In this document: positions 1 to 8,500 of the stretch, in pieces
Numbering within the stretch: position 1 is the first letter of the stretch
Layout: every line of letters starts with the position of its first letter
Source of the DNA: Rubrivivax sp.
GTDB taxonomy: Bacteria > Pseudomonadota > Gammaproteobacteria > Burkholderiales > Burkholderiaceae_C
Assembly: GCA_030693565.1 (NCBI GenBank)
Contig: JAUYAJ010000238.1
Location: 1 to 12,181 of the forward strand
Length of the DNA: 12,181 nt
Direction of reading: 5' to 3'
Translations under genes and position numbers: made by a program
Notes under the pieces: model-generated
Database searches by the model: none
What the model was told of the DNA's origin: nothing
What the model saw: only the letters and a program-made list of their open reading frames with translations

Positions 1-27
1 GCGGCGCAGCGCATGGGTTTTGTTCAT
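1..27 (-). CDS. Start of an unidentified gene, cut by the left edge
   Basis: Only nine codons are visible, reading MNKTHALRR on the minus strand. The start is supported by a GGAAG Shine-Dalgarno at 34-38 with six bases between it and the ATG at 25-27. A basic N-terminus (K3, R8, R9) would fit the beginning of a signal peptide, but the hydrophobic core, if there is one, lies outside the window. The gene begins 59 bases downstream of the DUF3494 lipoprotein on the same strand, so co-transcription is possible. The product cannot be identified from this fragment. Confidence 0.5.
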
Positions 28-86
28 CGCATTCTTCCGAAAGGGGTGGGGGCGCTGGGCCGTCTGGATGTGGCTGAGGGCGCGGC

Positions 87-1976
87 TCATGGCGCCGTCA
101 CCGTCGTGTTGACCAGGGTCACCGACGCGGTCAGGCCGATGGCGCGACCGACCAAGGTGGTCTGGATGGTCTGGCCGGCGGTCGAGATCGTGACGCCGGC
201 CGGCGCGATGATGGTGCCCACCATGGTGCTGCCATCCTCGACGCGGGCCGCGCTGCCGACCTGCCAGAAGACGTTGCGGGCTTGGGCGCCATTGATCAGC
301 AGCACGCGCCGCGGCGTGGCGGGCAGGCCCACGGTGAGGGCCGACGCGCTCTGGAACACGAACTGCGCGTTGCTGTCGCCTTGGGCGTCCAGCGTCAGGT
401 CACCCGAGGTGACGGCGAAGCTGCCGCCGGCCGCGGTGTAGGTGCCTGCGGTCAGCACCAGCCCGCCCAATTGGCCGGCGCCGGGGTCGCTGCCGGGCGG
501 CAGGGCGGCCAGTTCGTTGTAGGCCGTTTGTGCGTCGTTGCGCGCCTGGGTGGCGATGGCCAATGTGGTCGTGGTTCCCGGCGCCGGCGGGCCGCAATTG
601 ATGCTGCCGTTGACGGCGCCGATGTTCAGCGGTGTCTGCGTGTAGACGTTGGCCGCGTCGTGGAAACCGGTGACCAGGGTGCAGGCCGCGGTGGTGCCCA
701 GGTTGCCGGCGACGGTGGTGTTGATGCCTTGGTTGGTGACTCCGGCGCCGCCGCCGAAGGCGCCGAAGGAGGCGATCGTGCGCAGGTTGATGCCGGTCTG
801 GCAAGCCTGCGCGCCGGTCGTGAATGACCAGATGCGGTCGGCTGCCAGTGCGTTGCCGGCCAGGTCCTTGACGCCGGTGGCGCCGGACTTGACGGTGGCC
901 ACGTGCAACCGGCTCGGCGCGAAGCCGGCAGCTGCTGTGGGCACGAAGCTGGCGACGCGGCTGGCCGCGTCGTAGCTGACGCTGCCCGGCACAGCGACAC
1001 CGCCGTCGGTGACGCTGAAGTTGGTGGCGCTGATCGTGCTCGCGTCCATCGCTTCACTGAAGGTTGCGTTGACCGGGCGGGTCAGGCAGATCGCGGTGCT
1101 GCCGTCGGCCGGGCTGATGGCGGTGATGGTCGGTGGCACGGCGTCGGCGCTGGCGCCGGTGCTGAAAGTCCAGACATGGTTGCCGCCAGCGGGTGAGACG
1201 GCCGTGTTGCCCGCCAGTGCGTTGCCGGCGCTGTCGGTGGCCGCGCTGGTGACGGTGGCCCGGTACAGGTTGCCGGTCGGCAGCGTTGCCGCGGTCGGCG
1301 TGAAGGTGACCGTGCGTGCGGTCGCCGAGTAGCTCACCGAGCCCGCCACGGCGGTGCCCAGCGTGGTGTTGGTCAGCGTGAAGCTGGTGCCGGTGAGGGT
1401 TGCGGCGGTCATGGCCTCACTGAAGGTCGCAGTGACCTGGCTGTTGGTGGCCACGCCTACGGCACCCAGGGCCGGCACGACGAGCGTGACGGTCGGGCGC
1501 GTGGTGTCGGCCAGCGGCGCGGTCAGGAAGCTCCAGACCTTGCTGCTGACCAAGGCGATGTTGGTGCTGTCCTGCACCGCGGTGCTGATGGTGGCCGTGC
1601 ACAGCGTGCTCGGCGGCAGCGGCACGCTGGGGGTCAGGGTGGCGACCTGGGTCGTGGCGTTGTAGCTCACGCTGGCCGCGGTGGGCGTGCCGGCGGGGCA
1701 GGCCAGGCTGAAGCTGGTGGCAGTGAGGGTGCTGGCCGTCATCGGCTTGCTGAAGGTGGCCGTGACCGTGCTGCCGGCGGTGACACCGGTCACCACCGGG
1801 GTGCTCGCTACGGGTGTGGTGGCGGTGACGGTGGGCGCGGCGCCGAAGCTGGGTGTGCCCAGGATCGGGTCAAGGCCGCCGCCGCCACAACCGGTCAGGG
1901 TGGTGGCGAGCAGCGCGGCGCCCAACGCGCCCATCAGCGCGGCCCGGGATTTGAAGAGTCGGTAGAGCGGGTTCAT
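87..1976 (-). CDS. DUF3494 (ice-binding-like) lipoprotein with three Ig-like domains
   Basis: A 629-residue predicted surface or envelope lipoprotein. Residues 1-30 form a lipoprotein signal: basic start, hydrophobic stretch and lipobox LTGC with Cys30, followed by a Gly-rich linker. Three Big_5/SbsA-type Ig-like domains follow at about 47-153, 158-275 and 279-388, each with a 'TATFSxxM' strand and ending 'VWSF/VWTF/IWSF'. Residues about 398-629 are a DUF3494 (Pfam Ice_binding) domain, recognisable from 'ASFGAFGGGAGVTNQG', 'LTAGTYTAAGG', 'AQFVFQ', 'NVFWQVG' and the closing 'GTIIAPAGVTIS...LVGRAIGLTASVTL'. This family forms a beta-solenoid; some members bind ice, but many bacterial ones are probably adhesins or matrix proteins, so ice binding is not shown. 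The start is the ATG at 1974-1976, with GGAG at 1983-1986; the open frame continues upstream but lacks a lipobox-compatible start there. A class II-type operator lies upstream (2029-2070). Confidence 0.9.
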   Translation of the reverse strand: MNPLYRLFKSRAALMGALGAALLATTLTGCGGGGLDPILGTPSFGAAPTVTATTPVASTPVVTGVTAGSTVTATFSKPMTASTLTATSFSLACPAGTPTAASVSYNATTQVATLTPSVPLPPSTLCTATISTAVQDSTNIALVSSKVWSFLTAPLADTTRPTVTLVVPALGAVGVATNSQVTATFSEAMTAATLTGTSFTLTNTTLGTAVAGSVSYSATARTVTFTPTAATLPTGNLYRATVTSAATDSAGNALAGNTAVSPAGGNHVWTFSTGASADAVPPTITAISPADGSTAICLTRPVNATFSEAMDASTISATNFSVTDGGVAVPGSVSYDAASRVASFVPTAAAGFAPSRLHVATVKSGATGVKDLAGNALAADRIWSFTTGAQACQTGINLRTIASFGAFGGGAGVTNQGINTTVAGNLGTTAACTLVTGFHDAANVYTQTPLNIGAVNGSINCGPPAPGTTTTLAIATQARNDAQTAYNELAALPPGSDPGAGQLGGLVLTAGTYTAAGGSFAVTSGDLTLDAQGDSNAQFVFQSASALTVGLPATPRRVLLINGAQARNVFWQVGSAARVEDGSTMVGTIIAPAGVTISTAGQTIQTTLVGRAIGLTASVTLVNTTVTAP

Positions 1977-2299
1977 TGTTGTCTCCAGGAGGGGCCGCCG
2001 CAGTCGAGGCGACGACGGCAAGTGGGCGTTTGTAAGCGGGCTGCGGTGAGGCGTCTGTGCGCTGGCGAACCCACGGGCTGGACCCCTGCGCATCGCGGCG
2101 GGCGCGCAGCGCTGGGCTGCGATGGCAAGTGCGCAGGGCGCAGTCGCGGCCGTCCACGGCCATACCGATCCCGCGCTCTGGGGCTGCGTTGCCGGGCACG
2201 CCAATCCCTTGGCAGCAGGTTCGGAACGGCAGGCGCCAGGCGCCGACAAACTGGCTGATGACCCGTGCGGAAATCGGCTGACCCGGAGGTTCTTGAGCG
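1977..2299. other. Intergenic region holding the lipoprotein promoter
   Basis: This 323-bp gap separates the end of the permease gene from the start of the lipoprotein gene, both on the minus strand. It holds the lipoprotein Shine-Dalgarno (1983-1986), a predicted 46-base leader and the operator/-10 module at 2029-2070. Between about 2075 and 2299 I see only open frames with Arg/Pro/Ala-rich translations, no family resemblance and no ribosome-binding site, and no clear hairpin with a T-run. Confidence 0.6.
2029..2070 (-). promoter_or_regulatory. Crp/Fnr-type class II promoter of the DUF3494 gene (site A)
   Basis: On the minus strand the module reads GTTCGCCAGCGCACAGA (2070 to 2054), 19 bases, then TACAAA (2034 to 2029). 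The dyad TGTGCGC-TG-GCG is best in the promoter-proximal half; the distal half is degenerate (GTTCGCC). If TACAAA is the -10 box, the dyad centre is at -41.5 and transcription starts near 2022, giving a 46-base leader. The 17-base operator, the 19-base spacing and the TACAAA box are all shared with the module at 3883-3924. There is no recognisable -35 hexamer, as expected where an activator overlaps that position. Confidence 0.7.
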
Positions 2300-3376
2300 T
2301 CAGCCCCGGGTGTCCGACGGCGCGGCGCCATGGATGTGCCAGACGGCGACGAACATCGCCGCGATCGCCGGGCCGAGCACGAAGCCGTTGATGCCCAGCA
2401 CCGCCACGCCGCCCAGCGTGCTGATCAGCACCACGTAGTCGGGCAGGCGGATGTCCTTGCCCACCAGCAGCGGGCGCAGCAGGTTGTCCACCAGGCCGAT
2501 CACGAGCACACCCCAGGCCGTGAGCGCCAGGCCCTGCCAGAGCGCGCCGGTGAACAGGAAATACAGCGCCATGGGCACCCACACCAGGCCTGCGCCGACG
2601 GCCGGCAGCAGCGACAGAAAGGCCATCAACACGGCCCACAGCAAGGCGCCCTGGACGCCGAGAAACCAGAACGCCAGGCCGCCGAGCAGGCCTTGCAACG
2701 CGGCCACCAGCAGGTTGCCTTTGACGACGGCGCGGATCACGACCGCGAACTTGCCGAGCAACTCCTTCTGATGCGCCGGTGCCAGCGGGATCGCACGGCG
2801 CAAGGTGCGCGCCAGGCCGTCGCCGTCGCGGATCAAGAAGAACGCCAGGTACAGCGTGACGAACACCCGCAAGACGAACTCAAAGGTGACCTGGCCGATG
2901 CCCAAGGCCCGCGAGGCGATGAAGCGGCTGACCTGTGTCAGGGCCTCGGTCAGGCGCTGCTGCAGCGTGCTGAAGTCAACCAGGCCGAAGCGGTCGAGCC
3001 AGCTCGTGACGCCCGCGGGCAGGGCTTCGAACAAGCCGCGGAAATGCAGCGCCGGATCCATCTCGCCCGATTGCAGCTGTGCGAAAACGTTGCCGGCCTC
3101 GCGCGCCAGCGCCACGCCGATCAGCACCGCGGGCAGCACCACCAGCAGCAGCGCGATCAACAGGGTGAGCAGCGCGGCGGGCGTGCGCCGGTGCTTGAGC
3201 CGCGGCAACAGAAGGCGAAACAGCGGCGCGAACACCAGCGCCAGGATCGAGCCCCACATGATCGCGCCGTAGAAGGGGAGCAGGATCCAGGCCATCAAGG
3301 CCGACACTGCCGCCAGGAGCAGCAGCAGCGCCCGCTTCTCAAGCGGCGTGGGTTCGTGTTCAGGGTGCGTGGGCAT
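2300..3376 (-). CDS. AI-2E family (PerM/YdiK-like) membrane permease
   Basis: A 358-residue inner-membrane protein of the AI-2E transporter family; its length is normal for the family. Hydrophobic segments lie near residues 15-35, 36-57, 67-92, 160-183, 215-240, 243-272, 276-298 and 312-347. The soluble stretch of about 95-155 between the early and later helices is typical. The C-terminal hallmark 'DNLLRPLLVGKDIRLP' (298-312) followed by 'LGGVAVLGINGFVLGPAIAA' (321-340) matches the conserved YdiK/TqsA region. Some members export AI-2 and others act in Na+/H+ antiport or are uncharacterised, so the substrate here is unknown. The start is the ATG at 3374-3376, just before the first helix; no good Shine-Dalgarno is visible, and the open frame runs further upstream with Arg-rich non-family sequence. 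It follows the small membrane gene on the same strand after 176 bases containing a strong hairpin. Confidence 0.88.
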   Translation of the reverse strand: MPTHPEHEPTPLEKRALLLLLAAVSALMAWILLPFYGAIMWGSILALVFAPLFRLLLPRLKHRRTPAALLTLLIALLLVVLPAVLIGVALAREAGNVFAQLQSGEMDPALHFRGLFEALPAGVTSWLDRFGLVDFSTLQQRLTEALTQVSRFIASRALGIGQVTFEFVLRVFVTLYLAFFLIRDGDGLARTLRRAIPLAPAHQKELLGKFAVVIRAVVKGNLLVAALQGLLGGLAFWFLGVQGALLWAVLMAFLSLLPAVGAGLVWVPMALYFLFTGALWQGLALTAWGVLVIGLVDNLLRPLLVGKDIRLPDYVVLISTLGGVAVLGINGFVLGPAIAAMFVAVWHIHGAAPSDTRG

Positions 3377-3464
3377 GGGCCGGCTTGGGGTTGGGTGCGG
3401 TGACCGCAGTCTCGTCGCGTTCGACGCCGCCGACGATGCGCTCGAACAAGCGGACGGCGCGTGC

Positions 3465-3500
3465 GGCCTGGCGCCCGAGCGTTCGCCCGGGCGCCAGGCC
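3465..3500 (-). terminator. 13-bp perfect hairpin between the small membrane gene and the permease gene
   Basis: GGCCTGGCGCCCG (3465-3477) and CGGGCGCCAGGCC (3488-3500) pair perfectly around a 10-base loop. It lies 53 bases past the stop of the small membrane gene and 88 bases before the permease ATG. No T-run follows on either strand, so it is not a textbook intrinsic terminator. It could be a factor-assisted terminator, an mRNA 3'-end stabiliser or a partial read-through element setting the permease level. Confidence 0.5.
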
Positions 3501-3552
3501 ACCGCCGGTTCGAACCCGACCGACTCGGGCACCGATCGGCGCGCCATGCCCT

Positions 3553-3774
3553 CTATTTCTTGCGCGCGCCAAGCACCAGCAGCAAGCCACCGACCGCGAT
3601 CGCACCGATGCCGGCCCACATCGGCACGTTGACGGTCTTGGTTTCGGTGACCTTCAACTCGATCGGCCCGAGTTTGGCGCCGGTGGTCTCTTTGTCGTAG
3701 CTGAAGCCGCCGTAGGCCAGGCCGAGGATGCCGGCGACGATCAGCACGATGGCGATGATTTGGTTCGAGTTCAT
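3553..3774 (-). CDS. Small two-helix membrane protein of unknown function
   Basis: A 73-residue protein with hydrophobic helices at about 5-22 (QIIAIVLIVAGILGLAYGG) and 51-68 (MWAGIGAIAVGGLLLVLG), separated by a polar segment containing 'YDKETTGAKLGPIELKVTETKTVNVP' features, and ending in basic residues ARKK. I recognise this as a widespread short conserved membrane protein of proteobacteria, often near stress and envelope genes, with no established activity. I am not certain of its DUF number. The start is the ATG at 3772-3774 with an upstream AAGGTGA. It has its own operator/-10 module (3883-3924), a predicted leader of about 100 bases and a hairpin after its stop. The AI-2E permease is next downstream and may share its transcript. 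Confidence 0.8.
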   Translation of the reverse strand: MNSNQIIAIVLIVAGILGLAYGGFSYDKETTGAKLGPIELKVTETKTVNVPMWAGIGAIAVGGLLLVLGARKK

Positions 3775-3882
3775 GTTTTCACCTTGATGGAAGCTAGCGG
3801 CGCCGGCCTTGCACGACGCGGACCCGGATCGCCCCGGCGGCGATGACCAGCGCGATGTGGACGAAGCCGCCGCAAGCGGGTG

Positions 3883-3924
3883 TTTGTACTGGGGCTGGAT
3901 CGCCAGGTCTGTGCGCTGGCGAAC
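3883..3924 (-). promoter_or_regulatory. Crp/Fnr-type class II promoter of the small membrane gene (site B)
   Basis: The minus strand reads GTTCGCCAGCGCACAGA (3924 to 3908), 19 bases, then TACAAA (3888 to 3883). The operator and -10 box are base-for-base the same as site A, and the spacing is the same although the 19-base spacer differs in sequence. The dyad centre falls at -41.5 and the predicted transcription start is near 3876, 102 bases before the ATG. The sequence just inside the operator (CACAGACCTGGC) is also shared with site D at 10624-10666. Confidence 0.7.
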
Positions 3925-3943
3925 GCAGTACGCGCGCAGCACC

Positions 3944-3963
3944 CGCGCCCTGGCACGGGCGCG
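3944..3963 (-). terminator. Possible hairpin after the Crp/Fnr regulator of the kinase operon
   Basis: CGCGCCC (3944-3950) and GGGCGCG (3957-3963) form a 7-bp GC-only stem with a 6-base loop, 10 bases past the stop of the regulator at 3974. No T-run follows. It could end the kinase operon ahead of site B, but it is weak evidence in such GC-rich DNA. Confidence 0.3.
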
Positions 3964-3973
3964 CGCCGGGCGA

Positions 3974-4708
3974 CTACACCGTGTCCTGGCGGAAACGCTC
4001 GTCGTTCAGCAGCCGCGCCAGTTCGGTCTTGACCACGCCATAACACTCGCAGGCGCGCGTTTCCAAGCCCTTGGGGTCGGACACGCTGATGTGGCCGCGG
4101 CGGTAGCGGATGTAGCCGCCTTGCTGCAAGTTGCTGGCGGCCTGCGTGATGCTCTCGCGGCGCACGCCGAGCACGCCGGCCACCAGTTCCTGCGTCATCA
4201 CCAGCTCGCGCGCTGGGCCGCGGTCCAGCGTCAGCAACAGCCAGCGGCTGAGCTGCTGCTCAACCGAGTGGTGGCGGTTGCAGGCCGCGGTCTGCGAGAT
4301 CTGGGTGATCAGCGCCTGCGTGTAGCGCAGCAGCAGTCCCTGGAACAAGCCCTCACGCTTGAAGGCTTGGCACAGGCGGTGGCGATCCAGGCGATAGCCC
4401 TGGCCAGCCGTCTGCACCACGGCCGAGCTTGGCGTGCTGTTGCCGCCCATGAAGAGTGAAATGCCGACCATGCCCTCGTTGCCGACACCGGCCGATTCGG
4501 CCGCCGCGCCGCTGGCTGTGACGTAGTACAGCGAGACCACGGCGCTGGTGGGGAAGCAGGCGTGCTGCAGTGGCTGGCCGGGCTCGTAGAGCATGTCGCC
4601 CAGCGCCAGCGTCACCGGTTCCAGGTGCGCGGCCAGCGACGCGTACTCGGCGTCGGGCAGCGCGGCGAGCAATCGGTTGTGGCTCGGGCTGGGGTGCGCG
4701 GACGGCAT
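3974..4708 (-). CDS. Crp/Fnr-family regulator, third gene of the kinase operon
   Basis: A 244-residue cytoplasmic DNA-binding regulator. The N-terminal cyclic-nucleotide-binding-like beta roll covers about 25-115 ('GDMLYEPGQPLQHACFP', 'VGNEGMVGISLFMGG'), a long dimer helix about 118-145, and a winged helix about 150-213. The helix-turn-helix spans about 171-195 with recognition helix 'GVRRESITQAASNL' (R184, E185, Q189). It lacks the Arg-Ser pair that holds cAMP phosphate in CRP and the N-terminal cysteine cluster of FNR, so its effector is unknown. After the wing comes CxCY (C220, C222), also present in the two paralogues in this window. The start is the ATG at 4706-4708, 11 bases past the REC-PAS stop; no strong Shine-Dalgarno, so coupling is likely. 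Since site C lies upstream of this operon, autoregulation is plausible but inferred. Confidence 0.9.
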   Translation of the reverse strand: MPSAHPSPSHNRLLAALPDAEYASLAAHLEPVTLALGDMLYEPGQPLQHACFPTSAVVSLYYVTASGAAAESAGVGNEGMVGISLFMGGNSTPSSAVVQTAGQGYRLDRHRLCQAFKREGLFQGLLLRYTQALITQISQTAACNRHHSVEQQLSRWLLLTLDRGPARELVMTQELVAGVLGVRRESITQAASNLQQGGYIRYRRGHISVSDPKGLETRACECYGVVKTELARLLNDERFRQDTV

Positions 4709-4719
4709 CGCGGGCCGCA

Positions 4720-5541
4720 CTAGCGCAGGCCCGCGGGGGGTGCGCTCATGGCGACGCCGACGCCGCGATAGCCGATGAACTGGCAGGACTGCGTGAACAT
4801 CGGCTCGCCGCTGACGCGGTAATGCTGCACCCCGCCGTCGGCGTCGACACGGCTGATGGCGAAGTCGAGAAAAGGCTGGCGTGCCGCGATCGCCTCGCGC
4901 AGCGCCTCGCGCTCGGCTTCGTTCCAGCCGCCCTGCGGCGCTGGCTCGGCGCTGTCGGCCGGCGTTTGGCCTTGCAGGCCCAGCATCGCCAGCACCGGCC
5001 CGGTGACCTGGGTGAAGTTGTCGTCCTTGTCTTGCTCCCAGTGCCAATCCGAAGCCAGCTCGGTCAGGCTGCGAAAGCGCGCTTCACTGGCCCGCAGCTC
5101 GGCGGTGCGCTCCAGCACCTCGTTGTGGGCTTCGAGCCGGCGGTACAGCAGCCGCACTTCCAGCATGTTGCGGATGCGGGTCTTGACCTCCAGCAGGTCG
5201 AAGGGCTTGCTGATGAAGTCCTTGGCCCCGGCTTGCAAGGCTTGCAGCTTGTGGCCGGGCTGGGCTGTGAGCACGATCACCGGCAGGTAGCTGTCGCCGG
5301 CCTCCAGGTTCAGCGCCGCCATGACCGCAAAGCCGTCCATCACCGGCATCTGCAGGTCGAGCAGGATCAGGTCGTGGTCGTGCTGGCGATGCAGGTCGCA
5401 GACCTGCAGCGGGTCCATCGTCGACGTGACGGCGCTGTAGCCGGCCTCGCCGAGCAAGCGCTCGAGCAGGCGCACATTGGCCTCCTGGTCGTCGACGATC
5501 AGGATGCGGGCGGCGCGGATCTCGGCCTCAGGCAATTTCAT
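4720..5541 (-). CDS. Response regulator with REC and PAS domains, no DNA-binding output
   Basis: A 273-residue regulator. The receiver domain (about 11-128) has the acidic pair D17/D18, phospho-acceptor D62 in 'LILLDLQMPVMDG', T92 and K112 in 'ISKPFD'. A coiled-coil linker (about 129-156, 'RLLYRRLEAHNEVLERTAELRA' region) leads to a PAS domain (about 153-265) with 'ASDWHWEQDKD' and 'YRGVGVAMS' features. There is no HTH, GGDEF, EAL, HD or kinase domain, so the output is likely protein-protein. Its ATG (5539-5541) overlaps the kinase stop as ATGA and has AAGGAGAA eight bases upstream, indicating translational coupling. The kinase is its probable phosphodonor. The open frame runs further upstream inside the kinase gene, but that is a shadow of the kinase. 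Confidence 0.9.
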   Translation of the reverse strand: MKLPEAEIRAARILIVDDQEANVRLLERLLGEAGYSAVTSTMDPLQVCDLHRQHDHDLILLDLQMPVMDGFAVMAALNLEAGDSYLPVIVLTAQPGHKLQALQAGAKDFISKPFDLLEVKTRIRNMLEVRLLYRRLEAHNEVLERTAELRASEARFRSLTELASDWHWEQDKDDNFTQVTGPVLAMLGLQGQTPADSAEPAPQGGWNEAEREALREAIAARQPFLDFAISRVDADGGVQHYRVSGEPMFTQSCQFIGYRGVGVAMSAPPAGLR

Positions 5542-8500
5542 CGGGGTTCTCCTTCTTGCTCGGTGCGCGCGTGCTCGAACGCCGCGTCCAGTGTGGCCAT
5601 GAACTCGCCCACCTTGATGGGCTTGGTCATGTAGCGGAAGAAGCCCGCGCGCAAGCCTTTCTCGATGTCGTGCGGCATCGCATTGGCGCTGAGGGCCACC
5701 ACCGGGATGTGCGCCGTCGTGGCGTCTTCGGCCAGGATGCGCAGCGCCGTGATGCCGTTGATACCCGGCAGGTTGATGTCCATCAGGATCACGTCGGGTT
5801 GGTGGGTGCATGCCATTTCGACACCGCGCCGGCCGTCGCGTGCGCTCAGCAGACGAATGTCAGGCCGGCGCTCGAGCAGCCGCTCCACCAGTTTCAGGTT
5901 CGCCGGGTTGTCCTCGACATACAGCAGCGTGCAAAGCGCGACGCCGGTCGCCGCGCTGGGTACCGCCGCCAGCCGGGTTTCGTCGGGCCCGGCGACCGCT
6001 TGCACCGCGACGCTGGTGTCGAGCTCGAACCAGAAGACGCAGCCGACGCCGACGCTGCTGTCGACGCCGATGCGCCCGCCCATCAGCTCGACCAGGCGCT
6101 TGCTCATCACCAGGCCGATGCCGGTGCCTTCCTGGGCGCCAGCCTCCTGCCCCAGGCGGTTGAAGGACTGGAACAGCTGCGACAGCTTGTCGGCCGACAG
6201 GCCTTCGCCGGTGTCCTGCACGCTGACACGCGTGCGGCCTGCGGCACCGGCCTCGCAGCGCACGTCGACGCGGCCGCCGACGCGGTTGTATTTGATGGCG
6301 TTGGACAGCAGGTTGAGCAGCACCTGCTTGACGCGGGTGCGGTCGGCCCGAATCACCCACGGGCCCTGAGGTCCGGGGAAGAAGACCTGGATGCCGCTCT
6401 TTTGCACTTGCGGCTCGATCATGGCCTGGCAGTCGGCCATCACCTCGGCCAGCGAGATCGGCTCAAGCGACAACGACAGTTTGCCCGATTCGACCAGCGC
6501 CAGATCGAGGATCTCGTTGATCAGCTCCAGCAGGTACCAGCCGGCCTGCAGGATCTGATCGATGCTGTCCTTCTGGCCCACGGTGGGCAGCGGGTTCCCG
6601 GTTTCAATGAGCTGCGCAAAGCCCAGGATGGCGTTGAGCGGCGAACGCAGCTCATGGCTCATCGACGAGAGAAAGTCCGATTTGGCCAGATTGGCCTCGT
6701 CGGCCGCGACCTTGGCTTTCTTCAGCTCGAGGTGGTTCTCCTGCAGCACCGCGTCGAGGCGCTTGCGCTCGGCCTCGACCTGCTGGCGCGCCGTGTTGTC
6801 GGTGCCGATCAGCAGGTAGCCGATGATGGCGGCCTGGGCGTCGCGCAAGGCCGTCACCGAGACCACCGCCGGGAAGCGGCTGCCGTCTTTGCGGATGTAG
6901 GTCAGCTCGTAGATGTCTTCGATGCCGCGCGAAGCCTTGAAGACCAGGGCCTCGAATCCGGGCGCGATCGGCAGGTCGAGTTCGTTGCTGAGTTGCGCCG
7001 CGCGTTCGAGCAGTTCGAGCGGATCGGAGATGTCGGCCGGGGTGATCTTGTTCATCACGTCGGCGGCGGCGTAGCCCAGCATGCGCTCGGCGCCGACGTT
7101 GAAGATCTGGATCACGCCGCTGGCGTCGGTGGCGATGCTGGAGAAGTTGGCGCTTTCAAAGATCGCGCGTTGCAGTGCGCCGGCCTTGAGCAACGCTGCT
7201 TCGGCCAGTTTGCGCGCCGTGATGTCGCGGGCAGCCGCAAACACGCCGAGCACGACGCCCTGCACATCGCGGTAGACCGAGGCGTTGTAGAGCACGTCGG
7301 TGAGGCGGCCGCTCTGGTGCCGGATGGTGAGCGGGTAGTCGGTGACCGAGCCTTTCAGGAAGGCTTCCCGGTAGCCTTCGCGCGCCTTCTCGGGCTCGGT
7401 GAAGTAGTCGGAGAAATCGGCCCCGATGAGCTTGTCGCGCGGGACGCCGGTGACTTCGACGGAGCCGGCGTTGACGTCGGTGATCTTGCCTTCCGGGCTG
7501 ATGGTGACCAGCGGGTCGAGCGAAGCCTCGATCAGGCTGCGCGCGTACTGCGAGGCCTGCTTCTGCTGGGTCACGTCGCGGATGGAACTGGAGACGAGGA
7601 CGCCGGCCTCGGTTTCCAGCGGGCTGAGGCTGACCTCGATGGGGAACTCGGAACCGTCCTTGCGCCGTCCGTAGAGCGCTGCGCCGGCGCCCATGCCGCG
7701 GGCTTTGGGTTCGGCGATGAAGCCGTCGCGGTGCTTCAGGTGTTGGGCGTGCATGCGCGTCGGGATGAGAAGCTCGACTTTCTGGCCCAGCATTTCATGG
7801 CGCTCATAGCCGAAGAGGCGCTCGGTCTTGGCGTTGACCAGCACCATCTGGCCCGTGGCGTCCACGATGACCACGCCGTCAGGAGCGGACTCCAGGAAAC
7901 CCCGGAACTTGGCTTCGGTCTTCTTCTGGCCCGTCACGTCGCGGGCCGCCGCGAAGACGCCGAGCACCGCCCCCTGCGCGTCCTTGTAGATCGAGGCGTT
8001 GTAGAGCACGTCGGTGAGACGCCCGTCATCGCGCCGAATGGTGAGCGGGTAGTCGGTGACCGAGCCTTTGGAGAAGGCTTCCCGGTAGCCCTCGCGCGCC
8101 TTCTCGGGCTCGGTGAAGTAATCCGAGAAATCGGTGCCGATGAGTTTCTCGCGCGGCACGCCGGTCACCTTGACGGAGCCCTCGTTGACGTCGGTGATCT
8201 TGCCTTGCGGGCTGATGGTCACCAGCGGGTCGAGCGAGGCCTCGATGAGGCTGCGCGCGTACTGGCCTGCCGCGCGCAGCTTGCCGTCGGCCAGCTTGCG
8301 CGCGGTGTTGTCGGTGCCGATCAGCAAGTAGCCGATGATGGCGTCCTGGGCGTCGCGCAATGCGGTCACCGAGACCACCGCCGGGAAGCGGCTGCCGTCC
8401 TTGCGGATGTAGGTCAGCTCGTAGATGTCCTCGATGCCGCGCGAGGCCTTGAAGACCAGGGCCTCGAATCCGGGCGCGATCGGGATCTCGAGCTCAGTGC

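Noticed and set aside
1977..2639. Upstream extension of the lipoprotein frame
   Set aside because: The extension overlaps the permease gene and the promoter, and would bury the lipoprotein signal and lipobox in mid-protein.
2330..3403. A plus-strand open frame of about 357 codons opposite the permease
   Set aside because: The translation is Gln/His/Arg-rich low-complexity sequence; the minus strand encodes a clear AI-2E family protein.
3393..3407. Small dyad TGCGGTGACCGCA upstream of the permease as a seventh operator
   Set aside because: It has an odd-length centre and lacks the GTGCG-N4-CGCAC core and a matching -10 box.
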